Source of the DNA: Leucobacter exalbidus
GTDB lineage: Bacteria; Actinomycetota; Actinomycetes; Actinomycetales; Microbacteriaceae
DNA length: 64,000 nucleotides
NCBI RefSeq assembly: GCF_017834145.1
Contig: NZ_JAFIDA010000001.1
Span: 3,100,001 to 3,164,000 of the forward strand
Reading direction: 5' to 3'
Shown here: piece after piece, positions 25,526 to 34,271 of the stretch
Layout: each line of letters starts with the position of its first letter
Numbering within the stretch: the stretch's first letter is position 1
Notes under the pieces: model-generated
Told to the model about the DNA's origin: nothing
The model's input: the letters and a program-made list of their open reading frames with translations, nothing else
The model's database searches: none
Translations under genes and position numbers: made by a program

Positions 25526-26433
25526 GTGATTCTCCGTCTAATAAAGGCGCTTGCCTGGTCAATCACCGTCACGACGACGATGATGCAGATGATGATGGCG
25601 CTCAAGTGGCCGTAGTCGTACATGCGCATAGCTGTGGTGAGTTCGAGGCCGATGCCGCCGGCCCCCACAAGCCCCAGCATGGTGGCGCCGCGCACGCTGC
25701 CTTCGAACAGCAGCAGTGTGTACGACACCAGCAGTGGTGCCGCCTGCGGCAGCACGCCGTACTGGATTGTTTGGCGGTGGGATGCTCCCACCGATTTCAT
25801 GGCGATGATCGGGCCGTCATCTACCGATTCCATGGCCTCTGCGTAGATCTTGCCGATGGAACCTAAGGAGCCCAAGGTCATGGCGAGGATGCCGGCGAAG
25901 GGCCCCAGGCCCACCGCTGACACAAACATCAGCGCGAAGACCAGGTCGGGCACCGCGCGAATCACGTTCATGATCCAGCGGGCCGGGTAATACACCCACT
26001 TCGGGGCGAGGTTTGACGCTGCGGCCATGGCCACAAAGAGTGAGAGCACCGACCCGAGCACGGTGGAGACGATTGCCATCTGCACGGTTTCAACGAGCAG
26101 GCTGACAATCAATCCCAGTTTCGAGAAATCAGGTGGGAAGAGGCGCGACAGGAAGTCGGCCATATTGATGGTGCCCTCGCCGAGCTTCTGGAAGTTGAAT
26201 CCCACGCCCTGAAACGACCACAGCAGAAAGATGACCGCGGCCACGGCGCCCACGAGAAATCTCGTGCGCGGCACCGACACCGCACGTTCGAGCCGTGCGC
26301 GCTCGATGGGGTCGAGCTGTTTCTTCTTGCGGTTCTTCTTCGCGGCCAGGTGTGCGGCCTTGCCCTTCTTCTTTTTCTTCTTTTTGGGCTCGTCGGCTTC
26401 GCTGTGGGCGGGGTGATCAGTGGTCAGTGTCAT
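25522..26433 (-). CDS. phnE: Phosphonate/phosphite-type ABC transporter permease PhnE
   Basis: A 303-residue inner membrane permease with about six membrane segments. The cytoplasmic N-terminus is unusually basic: two lysine-rich clusters (KKKKKKKGKAAHLAAKK, then RKKKQ) within residues 17-40. The permease loop has SIGKIYAEAMESVDDGPIIA, then SVGASHRQTIQYGVLPQAAPL, the EAA-like region that contacts PhnC. The start at 26433 (GGAGAGGAGAACGGCG before ATG) overlaps the end of phnC. Substrate could be a phosphonate, phosphite or phosphate ester. Confidence 0.9.
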   Translation of the reverse strand: MTLTTDHPAHSEADEPKKKKKKKGKAAHLAAKKNRKKKQLDPIERARLERAVSVPRTRFLVGAVAAVIFLLWSFQGVGFNFQKLGEGTINMADFLSRLFPPDFSKLGLIVSLLVETVQMAIVSTVLGSVLSLFVAMAAASNLAPKWVYYPARWIMNVIRAVPDLVFALMFVSAVGLGPFAGILAMTLGSLGSIGKIYAEAMESVDDGPIIAMKSVGASHRQTIQYGVLPQAAPLLVSYTLLLFEGSVRGATMLGLVGAGGIGLELTTAMRMYDYGHLSAIIICIIVVVTVIDQASAFIRRRIT

Positions 26434-27232
26434 CGCCGTTCTCCTCTCCGTCGTACAGCACTTCAAGTTGCGCCGCATCGAGTGTGTTGGTGGGCGCAGA
26501 GACCAGCATTTTGCCGTGTTTCAGACCGACAATGCGGTCGCTGTGGCGCAGCGCCAAGGGCAGCACATGCAAGCTCACGAGCACCGGGATGCCGTCTTCA
26601 TGAGCGATGCTGCGCAGCAGCTCGAGCACCGAATCAGACAGCTTCGGATCGAGCGAGGCCACGGGCTCATCGGCGAGGATGAGCTGCGGGTCTTGCATCA
26701 GCGCCCGCGCGATGGCCACGCGCTGCTGCTGACCGCCGCTCAAGGAGCGCGCCTGATCATTCGCTTTGTGCGCGATGCCCACCCGGTCGAGCAGCTCGAG
26801 CGCGCGTTTGCGCTGAGCCGTGGTGAAGCCGCCCAAGATGTTGAACGGCCCCGAGGAGTGCAGCCCGCCGGTGAGCACATTGGTGAGCACGCTCAGCCGC
26901 CCGATGAGGTTGAACTGCTGAAACACCTGGCCGGTGCGTGCGCGCAGATCTCGAATCTCGCCGCGTTTGAGATTGGTGACGTCGTACCCTGCGACCCGCA
27001 CCGAGCCCTCGGTGATCGGAGCGAATCCGGTGAGGCTCTTCATCAGGGTTGATTTGCCTGACCCCGATGACCCAAGCAACGCCACCATCTCGCCGGGATA
27101 CAGGTCGAGGTTGACACCGTCAAGCACGAGGCCGTCGGTGTCGTTGTACTCCACCGCAAGGCCCTGCACCTGCACTTTGGGAAGCGCCAACCGTAATTCT
27201 TGTGTGGAGGGCGCAATCATGTGGGTCGTCAT
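26417..27232 (-). CDS. phnC: Phosphonate-type ABC transporter ATP-binding protein PhnC
   Basis: The 271-residue ATPase of the importer. Walker A is GSSGSGKST (about residues 53-61), the Q-loop is FQQFNLIGRL, the signature is LSGGQQQRVAIARALMQ and Walker B is LILADEPVASLDP, followed by the H-loop SLHVLPLAL. VFQQFNLIGRLSVLTNVL is typical of PhnC. Its start overlaps the phnD stop by one base (TAATG), and it overlaps phnE at the other end, so the whole transporter is translated in a coupled manner. Confidence 0.93.
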   Translation of the reverse strand: MTTHMIAPSTQELRLALPKVQVQGLAVEYNDTDGLVLDGVNLDLYPGEMVALLGSSGSGKSTLMKSLTGFAPITEGSVRVAGYDVTNLKRGEIRDLRARTGQVFQQFNLIGRLSVLTNVLTGGLHSSGPFNILGGFTTAQRKRALELLDRVGIAHKANDQARSLSGGQQQRVAIARALMQDPQLILADEPVASLDPKLSDSVLELLRSIAHEDGIPVLVSLHVLPLALRHSDRIVGLKHGKMLVSAPTNTLDAAQLEVLYDGEENGDDTDH

Positions 27233-28143
27233 TACTTCAGATCCGAGATATCGACGCCGGCGACGGCGGCAACCTTAACGAGCGAATCAAAGGCATCAGC
27301 ACCCGGCTCAAGAGTGGGCTCGTTGCTCAACATTCCGGTCTCAGCGTAGACTCCCAGCTGGTCAGCGTTGTCTTCGGAGAAGACCTGGGGGAGTGCGTCG
27401 AGCAGTGCGGCGCGTTTCGCGCTGCTGATCTCTTGGCTGGCGATCACGGCCATGCTGACGTCCATGGGGATGCTCTCTCCGATGAACCGTACGTCGCCCT
27501 CTTCGAACGGGAAGTAGTCAGAACCCCACATTGTGGTCAGCATGGTCGCCGTGCAGGCGGCGTCGATCTGCTTTTCTTTCACGGCGACCGCGCTGCGATC
27601 GTGGCCGCCGGTGAACATGGTCTCGTAATCGACGTCACGTTCAAGGCCGACGCTGTCGAGCAGGTGAACGGGCATGAAAAATCCCGAGCTTGACCCGGGG
27701 TCGGCGAACCCGATGGTCTTGCCCTTGAGGTCTTCGACCGACTGAATCGGTGAGTCAGCCAAGACGTAGCACTTGGAGACGGGGTCGGAGGATCCGGGCC
27801 AGGTCATCAGGGCATCGACCTCGCCGGTGTTGACCGCGAGCGCGCTGGGGAACGCGCTCATCAGGGCCATGTCGACGTGGTCGGAGCGCACTGCCTCGAC
27901 GACGCCTAGGTAGTCGGGCGCATCGGTGATCTCCACCTCCATGCCCGTCTTGGCGGTGATGAGCTTGCCGAGTGCCTCGATGGGGTTGACCGCCATCGGA
28001 TCGTCACCCGTGGGGAGGGTCGCAATACGAATCACGTCGTTCTCTGGGCTGTCGGCCTCGGCCGTGCCGCTTGCGCAGCCGGTGAGCGCGATGACGCTGA
28101 CGAGCGAGAGCGCGCTCAGGCTGAGGAGGGTGCGTGTCTTCAT
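27232..28143 (-). CDS. phnD: Phosphonate-type substrate-binding lipoprotein PhnD (system 1)
   Basis: A 303-residue solute-binding lipoprotein that captures the substrate outside the membrane. The lipobox is LTGCAS (Cys about residue 22). Family motifs include APDYLGVVEAVRSDHVDMA, the phosphonate/phosphate loop region KGKTIGFADPGSSSGFFMP and TGGHDRSAVAVKEKQIDAA. The start is the ATG at 28143 or a TTG six bases earlier; GAAAGG spacing does not decide. It is the first gene of the left operon. It differs clearly from the PhnD of the right operon, so the two systems may take different ligands. Confidence 0.92.
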   Translation of the reverse strand: MKTRTLLSLSALSLVSVIALTGCASGTAEADSPENDVIRIATLPTGDDPMAVNPIEALGKLITAKTGMEVEITDAPDYLGVVEAVRSDHVDMALMSAFPSALAVNTGEVDALMTWPGSSDPVSKCYVLADSPIQSVEDLKGKTIGFADPGSSSGFFMPVHLLDSVGLERDVDYETMFTGGHDRSAVAVKEKQIDAACTATMLTTMWGSDYFPFEEGDVRFIGESIPMDVSMAVIASQEISSAKRAALLDALPQVFSEDNADQLGVYAETGMLSNEPTLEPGADAFDSLVKVAAVAGVDISDLK

Positions 28144-28455
28144 GAGCAAGTGTGCCTTTCACAGGTGGGAAACCATTCGTGTATGAGTTAAACCGGCGAA
28201 TGTGTCATCGAATTACGAGAACGTGAGACTCGTATTGAACGGTGTATGAACAGCAGGTGGACCGGGCCGATTGGGGTGCACAGCGTCACTAGGTTTAAAG
28301 ACATAGCGCCAAGGGTTCCGAGGTGTCACCGAGGTGACTCTGTCTGGTCCGAGCCGCGCCGCGCTGGCCTCGGTAGGCCCGCGTCATTCGCCAGGAGAAA
28401 AGCCTGGGGGAGCGCCGCTCGCCGCATCCGAGACCGGTGAGCTGAAGGTCGAGTC
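28144..28455. promoter_or_regulatory. Divergent promoter region between the two phosphonate-type operons
   Basis: About 310 bases without a gene. It must hold both promoters. It contains the inverted repeat TACGAG-N9-CTCGTA (28214-28234), lying between two copies of GTGTATGA (28181-28188 and 28242-28249). No Pho box was recognised with confidence. The lower G+C content near 28170-28250 suits a promoter/operator zone. Confidence 0.5.
28214..28234. promoter_or_regulatory. Putative operator (inverted repeat) for the TetR of the left operon
   Basis: TACGAG and CTCGTA are separated by 9 bases, in the divergent region close to phnD. The dyad length is suitable for a TetR dimer, but the assignment is an inference. 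Confidence 0.4.
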
Positions 28456-29343
28456 ATGTCAACGACAGCATTTGTGCTGGTCTTTGCTGCCGCATTCGCG
28501 CACGCCGCGTGGAACATCATCGCCCACGGGTCGAGCCGCACCGGGTTGCCATTTCTGTGGTGGGGGTCGCTCATCAGCATGCTGATGTGGGTGGGCGTGA
28601 TTCCGTTCACCGGCGGTTTTGGCGCGGCCGACCTGCGGGGGTTTCTCGCCGGCGCGGGGGTCTCTGCGGTGTTGCACGTCGCATACATGTTGGTGCTGCA
28701 GCGCGGCTACACCGTCGGCGACCTCTCGACCGTGTACGCCACCGCGCGCGGTACCGGGCCGATGCTGACCGTGCTGATCGCAGTGTTGTTTCTGGGGGAG
28801 CGGCCGGCACCGCTCGCGCTGCTGGGCGTGGCGGTGCTCGTGTGCGGAATCGTCGCCATCGGATTCATCGGCCGCCCCCTCCACACCGATATGCGCACCC
28901 CCACACGCAAGATCCTCGGCATGGATCCGGGCCTCTTCTATGGGCTCGTGACGGGCGTCGCCATCGCGACCTACACAATCTGGGATACCCATGCGCTGCG
29001 CGAGTGGGGCGCCACCCCGGTGGCCTTCATGGTCGGCTGCCTGGCGCTCGAGATTCCCATCTACACGCTGGTGATCTGGAAGCGTCGCGGCGAACTCATG
29101 CCCACGCTGCGTGAGCAGTGGAAGCGACTCATCGCGTTTGGGTTCTTCTCGCCGCTGTCATACATCTTGGTGCTCACCGCCGTCACGATTGCGCCCGTCT
29201 CGCTCGTGGCCCCCGTGCGCGAGGTGAGCGTGGTGCTCGTGAGCCTGTTTGGGGCGATCGTGTTCAAAGAGCACCGCCCGGTGGCCCGGGTCGCGGCCTC
29301 AGTCGTGGTGGTCGGCGGCGTCGTGCTGCTCAGCATTGGGTGA
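28456..29343 (+). CDS. EamA/DMT-superfamily transporter
   Basis: A 295-residue membrane protein with ten predicted membrane segments in two EamA repeats, the second starting near MDPGLFYGLVTGVAIATYTI. It lacks a signal peptide. DMT proteins usually export amino acids, purines or other metabolites. It is the first gene on the right side of the divergent promoter region, 161 bases ahead of the second phnD, so it may remove a breakdown product such as an amine or act as a second importer. Cotranscription with phnD is possible but not shown. Confidence 0.85.
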   Translation: MSTTAFVLVFAAAFAHAAWNIIAHGSSRTGLPFLWWGSLISMLMWVGVIPFTGGFGAADLRGFLAGAGVSAVLHVAYMLVLQRGYTVGDLSTVYATARGTGPMLTVLIAVLFLGERPAPLALLGVAVLVCGIVAIGFIGRPLHTDMRTPTRKILGMDPGLFYGLVTGVAIATYTIWDTHALREWGATPVAFMVGCLALEIPIYTLVIWKRRGELMPTLREQWKRLIAFGFFSPLSYILVLTAVTIAPVSLVAPVREVSVVLVSLFGAIVFKEHRPVARVAASVVVVGGVVLLSIG

Positions 29344-29504
29344 GCGATGCAGACAACACTCCGGTGATCGCGACACCCACTGTTCAGATAGTTAAGAACC
29401 GGGTGAATAGGCGTTGAACAGCCAACAAAAACGCGACTTTTCGCCCTTTTTGAGTGCAACAGTTGAGCCGGTTCGAAAACCTCCACCCCCTCCGAAAGGA
29501 CATC

Positions 29505-30434
29505 ATGAAGCTCCGTGCACTCAAGACGACCGCAGCTCTCGCGGGCGTCGCACTCCTCGGCCTCGGCCTCGCATCATGCTCAGCCAGCGCAGCAGCAGAT
29601 GGCTCAGCCACTGCGGGCGATGCCGCGGGTTACGCGGTCGATGCAGAAACGCTCGTCTTTGGCGTGGTGCCCGACTCCGTCGACACCGAGACCAACTACC
29701 AGCCGCTGATGGACTACATCGAGCAGGAGTCGGGTAAGACGGTCGAGTACCACGAGTCCACCGACTACGCGGCACTCATCGAGGCTGCGATCGCCGGCAA
29801 GATCGACGTGGCCTCCTTCTCAGGCTTCACGTACGTCACCGCAATGAACAACGGTGCGGCGCTCACCCCGATCTCGTCGATCATGAACGGCCCCGACCAG
29901 GAGCCCGGCTACTACTCAGAAGCCATCGTGCCGGTTGACAGCAAGGTGACGTCGCTCGAAGAGTTCAAGGACCTGAAGGTCTGCTTCGTTGATCCGTCAT
30001 CGACCTCGGGTTACCTGTTCCCGAGCTACAACCTGCTTGAGGCAGGCCTCGACCCCGAGACCGACGTCACCCCGGTGTTCGCCGGTAAGCACGACGTGAG
30101 CGTGCAGAAGGTCGGCGAGGGCGTCGAGTGCGAGGCTGGCTTCGCAGAGGACAGCGAAGTGCTGAAGTCCGACAAGGTGAAGTCGATCCAGCAGACGATG
30201 GTGCCCGGTGCACCCATTGTGATGTCTGACACGCTCCCCGCAGATGTGCAGGAGACGCTCGTGGCCGCCCTCGAAGAGGTCACCATCGACGAAATGATCG
30301 AGTCGGGCATCGACAGCGCCGACAGCGACGCCTTCCGCGCAACGTTCTACGCCACCGAGCCCGTTGACGACGCATACTACGACACCGTGCGCGACATCTG
30401 CGAGAAGACCAACGCTGAGCAGTGCAAGGCGTAA
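29505..30434 (+). CDS. phnD: Phosphonate-type substrate-binding lipoprotein PhnD (system 2)
   Basis: A 309-residue lipoprotein with signal LGLGLASCSAS (lipobox Cys near residue 25). It carries the PhnD fold motifs SVDTETNYQPLMDYIEQE, AAIAGKIDVASFSGFTYV and VCFVDPSSTSGYLFPSYNL, which line the phosphonate pocket. GAAAGGACATC precedes the ATG at 29505. It contains three extra cysteines (for example VGEGVECEAGF and RDICEKTNAEQCKA). It supplies the fused PhnE permease; the downstream oxidase suggests that the ligand is an aminophosphonate. Confidence 0.93.
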   Translation: MKLRALKTTAALAGVALLGLGLASCSASAAADGSATAGDAAGYAVDAETLVFGVVPDSVDTETNYQPLMDYIEQESGKTVEYHESTDYAALIEAAIAGKIDVASFSGFTYVTAMNNGAALTPISSIMNGPDQEPGYYSEAIVPVDSKVTSLEEFKDLKVCFVDPSSTSGYLFPSYNLLEAGLDPETDVTPVFAGKHDVSVQKVGEGVECEAGFAEDSEVLKSDKVKSIQQTMVPGAPIVMSDTLPADVQETLVAALEEVTIDEMIESGIDSADSDAFRATFYATEPVDDAYYDTVRDICEKTNAEQCKA

Positions 30435-30537
30435 CGCAGCACCGCACTCGCGCAGTACCCGCAACATCTGCTGTAACACAGCACCCGCAGTAACGCATTA
30501 AGAAATCTGATTGTCTGGAACCCGAGAGGCCCACATC

Positions 30538-31371
30538 GTGACTCACTCAAATACCGTTCTCCGCGTTGACGGACTAACGAAGCAGTTCGGTGACACCACC
30601 GCGCTCAGCGATGTCTCGCTCAGCGTCGGCACCGGCGAGATCGTGGTGTTGCTGGGACTCTCGGGTTCTGGAAAATCGACCCTGCTGCGCCACATCAATG
30701 GCCTTGAGGAGCCGACCGCTGGTGCGGTTGAGGTACTCGGCCAGGCTGTGCCGCAGTTGTCAGGCCGCAAGCTGCGCGAACTGCGCGGCCGCATCGGCTT
30801 TATTTTTCAGCAGTTCGAGCTCGTGGGCCCGCTCAGCGTGCTCGAAAACGTGCTGAGCGGTTCGCTCGGCACCCTGCGCGGGCCCCGCCTGGGCCTGTTC
30901 AGCTACCCTCGTGACTACAAGCGCCGGGCGCTTGAAAAGCTCGAGCGCGTGGGGCTGCTCGACCGCGCCTACCAGCGCGCCGACACCCTCTCGGGCGGCC
31001 AGCAGCAGCGCGTCGCGATTGCGCGCGCGCTGATGCAGAACCCCGAGGTGCTGCTGGCCGATGAGCCAGTCGCCTCGCTCGACCCCGAGTCAAGCACGCA
31101 GGTGATGTCGCTGATCCGTGAGATCGCGGCCGACGACGGCCTCACCGTCGTGTGCAGCCTGCACCAGGTCGATCTGGCGATCTCGTGGGCCGACCGCATC
31201 GTTGGCCTGCGCCACGGCGAGCTCGTGCTCGACATGCCCGCCGCGGGCCTCAGCAAGGCCGAGGTCATGGAGATCTACGGCCGCGTTGCCACGTCGACCG
31301 CCGAGCTTTCTGCGGTCGAGAACGAGCTGCGCGGCGCGCGGGGCCTCGACATGGCCGAGCTCGTCTCGTGA
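30538..31371 (+). CDS. phnC: Phosphonate-type ABC transporter ATP-binding protein PhnC (system 2)
   Basis: A 277-residue ATPase. Walker A is GLSGSGKSTLLRHINGL, the Q-loop FQQFELVGPLSVLENVL, the signature LSGGQQQRVAIARALMQ and Walker B VLLADEPVASLDP. GTG at 30538 is chosen over a TTG 27 bases upstream because CGAGAGG lies 8 bases before it. The last four bases (GTGA) start the permease gene. The ATPase resembles the PhnC of the left operon but is not a recent duplicate, as sequence between motifs differs throughout. Confidence 0.93.
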   Translation: MTHSNTVLRVDGLTKQFGDTTALSDVSLSVGTGEIVVLLGLSGSGKSTLLRHINGLEEPTAGAVEVLGQAVPQLSGRKLRELRGRIGFIFQQFELVGPLSVLENVLSGSLGTLRGPRLGLFSYPRDYKRRALEKLERVGLLDRAYQRADTLSGGQQQRVAIARALMQNPEVLLADEPVASLDPESSTQVMSLIREIAADDGLTVVCSLHQVDLAISWADRIVGLRHGELVLDMPAAGLSKAEVMEIYGRVATSTAELSAVENELRGARGLDMAELVS

Positions 31372-33068
31372 CGCTGACCGCGGTACCCACCCCGCCCATC
31401 ACCGATCGCGCGCCCAAACGCCAGCGCGACCCGCAGCGCATCGCCGCGGGCATCTCCCTGGGCGTGCTCGTGATCCTCGCGATCGTGGCTTTGATCCGGA
31501 TCGATATCTCCTTCACCAGCATGCTGCAGAGCGGTGAGAACGCGCAGCGATTCTTTGCGCGCGTTGGGGGCCTCGAGTTCCCCGAGCCGATGAAGCTGCT
31601 CGAACTCACCGTGCTCACCGTCGGCCTCGTGCTCACGGGCACCGTGCTCGCGGCCGTGCTGTCGGTGCCCGTCGCATACCTCGCGGCGGCCAACACCTCG
31701 CCCAGCTCGACCTGGCGCGGCATCGCCCGTTTCATCGGCGTCTTCACCCGCGCAGTGCCCGACGTCGTACTCGCGATGGTGTTCGTGCTGCTGTTCTCGC
31801 TCGGCGCGCTGCCCGGTATTCTCGCCATCGGTATCCACTCCATCGGCATGATCTCGAAGATGTTTGCCGACGCGATCGAGCAGATCGACGAGGGCCCCCG
31901 CCTCGCCATTCGCGCCAGCGGCGGGTCAAAAATGCAGGAATTCACGGTCGGCATTCTGCCGCAGGTCGCCCCCTCGTGGGTCGCCACCGTGCTGCACCGC
32001 AACGACATCAACCTGCGAGGATCAGTAATTCTCGGCTACGTCGGCGTCGCAGGCCTCGGCCTCGAAATGTCGTACGCATTCAAGTCGCTGAACTACGGCC
32101 TCGGCCTCGGGATCGCCGTCGTGATCTTCGCGCTGTGCGTGATCATGGAGGTCATCTCGAGCGCGGTGCGCGTGAGCATGCTCGGCGATCAGGCCGGCAA
32201 GGGCGTCTTCGTGAAGCTGTTCTCACGTAACGGTGCCCGCAAGACCGTAGCCCCCGGCACCGCCGTGTACGCCTCGGTTGACGCGGCCATGCACCGGCCG
32301 TGGACCCCGACCCGGGTGCGCAACCTCGGCGCCGCCTGGCTCGCCGTCGCCGCCATTGTGGCGGGCGTCGTGGTGAGCAACATCACCTGGAGCGACTTCT
32401 TCACCTTCTGGGCGAAGGTGCCGCCCGTCGCCGCATCATTCTGGCCGCCGAACTTTGGCAACTACGGCTTCGAAACCATCTTCATCGCGATGGTCGAAAC
32501 CATTGAGATCGCGCTCGCCGCCACCCTCATCACCTTTATCCTGTCGATCGTGATCGGGTCGCTCGCGGCCCGCAACGTGGCCCCGAACGCGGGCACACGC
32601 GGCGGTTTCAGGTTCTTGCTCGTGATCATTCGCGGTATTCCTGAGCTGATCCTCGCGATCGTGCTCATCGTCATCACGGGCCTCGGCGCGCAGGCCGGCA
32701 CCATCGCCCTCGCCATTGGCGGGATCGGGCTGCTGGGCAAGCTCATCGCCGACTCCCTCGAAGAGGTGCCGCGCGGCCCCGAGCGGGCGCTGTCTGCCGC
32801 AGGCGCGAGCCGCATGCAGAAGTTCGCGGGCTCCACTCTGCCGCAGGGCACCCCCGCCCTCGTCGGTCACACCTTCTACATGCTCGACACCAATGTGCGT
32901 GCGGCGACCCTGCTGGGCATCGTTGGCGGCGGCGGCGTCGGCTACTACCTGCTCAACGCAGGCCAGGGATCGAACTACCAGCTGGTGGGCTCGATCGTGA
33001 TCATGATTCTTATCACGGTGCTGCTCGTCGAAGCCCTGTCACTGTGGATGCGAAAGGTACTGCGATGA
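31368..33068 (+). CDS. phnE: Double-domain PhnE permease (two PhnE units in one polypeptide)
   Basis: A 566-residue permease. Two PhnE-type units are joined end to end: the first at about residues 20-270 and the second at about 310-560. Each has about six membrane segments and its own EAA-type loop (SIGMISKMFADAIEQIDEGP and GIGLLGKLIADSLEEVPRGP). Each also has the ILPQVAP / TLPQGTP coupling segment. Most PhnE proteins form homodimers, so the fusion would supply both halves of the channel. GTG start inside the phnC stop; the end overlaps the FAD oxidase start by ATGA. Confidence 0.92.
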   Translation: MTLTAVPTPPITDRAPKRQRDPQRIAAGISLGVLVILAIVALIRIDISFTSMLQSGENAQRFFARVGGLEFPEPMKLLELTVLTVGLVLTGTVLAAVLSVPVAYLAAANTSPSSTWRGIARFIGVFTRAVPDVVLAMVFVLLFSLGALPGILAIGIHSIGMISKMFADAIEQIDEGPRLAIRASGGSKMQEFTVGILPQVAPSWVATVLHRNDINLRGSVILGYVGVAGLGLEMSYAFKSLNYGLGLGIAVVIFALCVIMEVISSAVRVSMLGDQAGKGVFVKLFSRNGARKTVAPGTAVYASVDAAMHRPWTPTRVRNLGAAWLAVAAIVAGVVVSNITWSDFFTFWAKVPPVAASFWPPNFGNYGFETIFIAMVETIEIALAATLITFILSIVIGSLAARNVAPNAGTRGGFRFLLVIIRGIPELILAIVLIVITGLGAQAGTIALAIGGIGLLGKLIADSLEEVPRGPERALSAAGASRMQKFAGSTLPQGTPALVGHTFYMLDTNVRAATLLGIVGGGGVGYYLLNAGQGSNYQLVGSIVIMILITVLLVEALSLWMRKVLR

Positions 33069-34171
33069 GCGCGACAACCTATGACCTCGTAGTAGTGGGC
33101 GGCGGCATCGTCGGCCTGGGCGCAGCATACGCCGCGGTGAAGCGCGGGCAGCGAGTGCTCGTCATCGAGCGCGGTGCTTCTGCCACCGGCGCCAGCATTC
33201 GCAACTTCGGTCACCTGTGCAGCGGCGTACACTCGGGCGACGCCCGCGAGTACGCGCTCGTGGCCCGCGAACTGTGGCTGCAGCTGTCTCGCGACGCCGA
33301 CTTCTGGGTGCGCGAGAGCGGCACCCTGATCGTCGCGCGGCATGCAGACGAACTCGCGCTGCTCGAAGCGGCCGCGAACGAGAGCAGCATCAAGCTGCTT
33401 GACCGTGCCGAAGTGGAGGCCACGTCGCCGGTAGCACCGGGCGTCTCGGTCGGCGGCGGCATCGTTGACCGGGCGCTGCAAACCAACCCGCGCACCGCGC
33501 TGTATGCGATCACGAACCACCTCGCCGCCCTCGGCGTCGAGTTTCAGTTTCGCACCGCCGTCACCCGCGTGCAGACGGGGCTCGTCGAAACCACCCGCGG
33601 CAAGGTATCAACCGCGCAGGTTGTAGTTGCCGTCAACCACGACCTCGACCACCTGTACCCCGAGCTGGCCGAAGAAGCCGGCGTCGAGCGGTGCGCCCTC
33701 GACATGATGCGGGTGCAGGCGACGCTGCGCCACCCGATGAACAACCCCATTCTGACGGGCTGGTCGATGCTGCGCTACCACAGCTTCGCGAAGCGCGACG
33801 AAGCGAAAGCGGTGCGTGAGCGGCTGCACAGCGAACGCCCCGACCTCGCCGCCATCGACATCAACCAGATGTACACGCAGCTGCCCGATGGCAGCCTGCT
33901 CGTGGGCGACACCCACACCCGCGACCTCGTCGCCTCACCGTTTCAGTCGGAGGATGCCCAGCAGGTCATGCTCGACGAAGCACAGGCACTGTTTGGTATC
34001 GAGGCGCCCCGCGTCATCGAACGCTGGCAGGGCGTCTACGCCAGCGCGGGTGGCTCAGGCTTCCTGTCACGCGAGATCGAACCCGGCGTGCGGGCCCTCA
34101 TCGTGACGAGCGGCAACGGTATGACCTGCGGGCTCGGCTTCGCCGAACGAGAACTCCAGCCCATCTTTTAG
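33065..34171 (+). CDS. FAD-dependent amine oxidoreductase of the phosphonate-associated type (TIGR03364-like)
   Basis: A 368-residue DAO-superfamily flavoenzyme. The FAD-binding motif is GGGIVG at residues 12-17, with IERGASATGASIRNFG close behind and the C-terminal FAD segment GNGMTCGLGFAE. The combination RNFGHLCSGVHSGDAREYA is typical of the family that sits next to PhnX-like hydrolases. It probably oxidatively deaminates an imported aminophosphonate to the matching phosphonoaldehyde, releasing ammonia and hydrogen peroxide. Start at ATG 33065, overlapping the permease. The substrate (for example 2-aminoethylphosphonate, an N-methyl derivative or 1-hydroxy-2-aminoethylphosphonate) is inferred from family context. 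Confidence 0.87.
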   Translation: MSATTYDLVVVGGGIVGLGAAYAAVKRGQRVLVIERGASATGASIRNFGHLCSGVHSGDAREYALVARELWLQLSRDADFWVRESGTLIVARHADELALLEAAANESSIKLLDRAEVEATSPVAPGVSVGGGIVDRALQTNPRTALYAITNHLAALGVEFQFRTAVTRVQTGLVETTRGKVSTAQVVVAVNHDLDHLYPELAEEAGVERCALDMMRVQATLRHPMNNPILTGWSMLRYHSFAKRDEAKAVRERLHSERPDLAAIDINQMYTQLPDGSLLVGDTHTRDLVASPFQSEDAQQVMLDEAQALFGIEAPRVIERWQGVYASAGGSGFLSREIEPGVRALIVTSGNGMTCGLGFAERELQPIF

Positions 34172-34177
34172 GCCTTG

Positions 34178-34206
34178 ATCGGGCCCGCCCAGCTGGCGGG
34201 CCCGAT
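34178..34206 (+). terminator. Intra-operon hairpin after the FAD oxidase
   Basis: A 12-bp perfect G+C-rich stem (34178-34189 with 34195-34206) with a CAGCT loop. It lies between the oxidase and the HAD gene, so it may lower or separate expression of the last two genes. No T tract follows. Confidence 0.65.
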
Positions 34207-34271
34207 TCACAGCCGCGTGTGACCGCAACACCCACGATTTTCATACTTTCTTTCGCAGATTAGGACCCCTG

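Noticed and set aside
26330-26400. Frameshift in the A/G-rich tract of phnE
   Set aside because: The frame continues cleanly from the ATG through the tract into the permease domain, so no shift is needed to explain it.
31152-31367. Longer N-terminus for the fused PhnE starting at 31152
   Set aside because: That region is an Arg-rich shadow within phnC. The GTG at 31368 overlapping the phnC stop is the sensible start.
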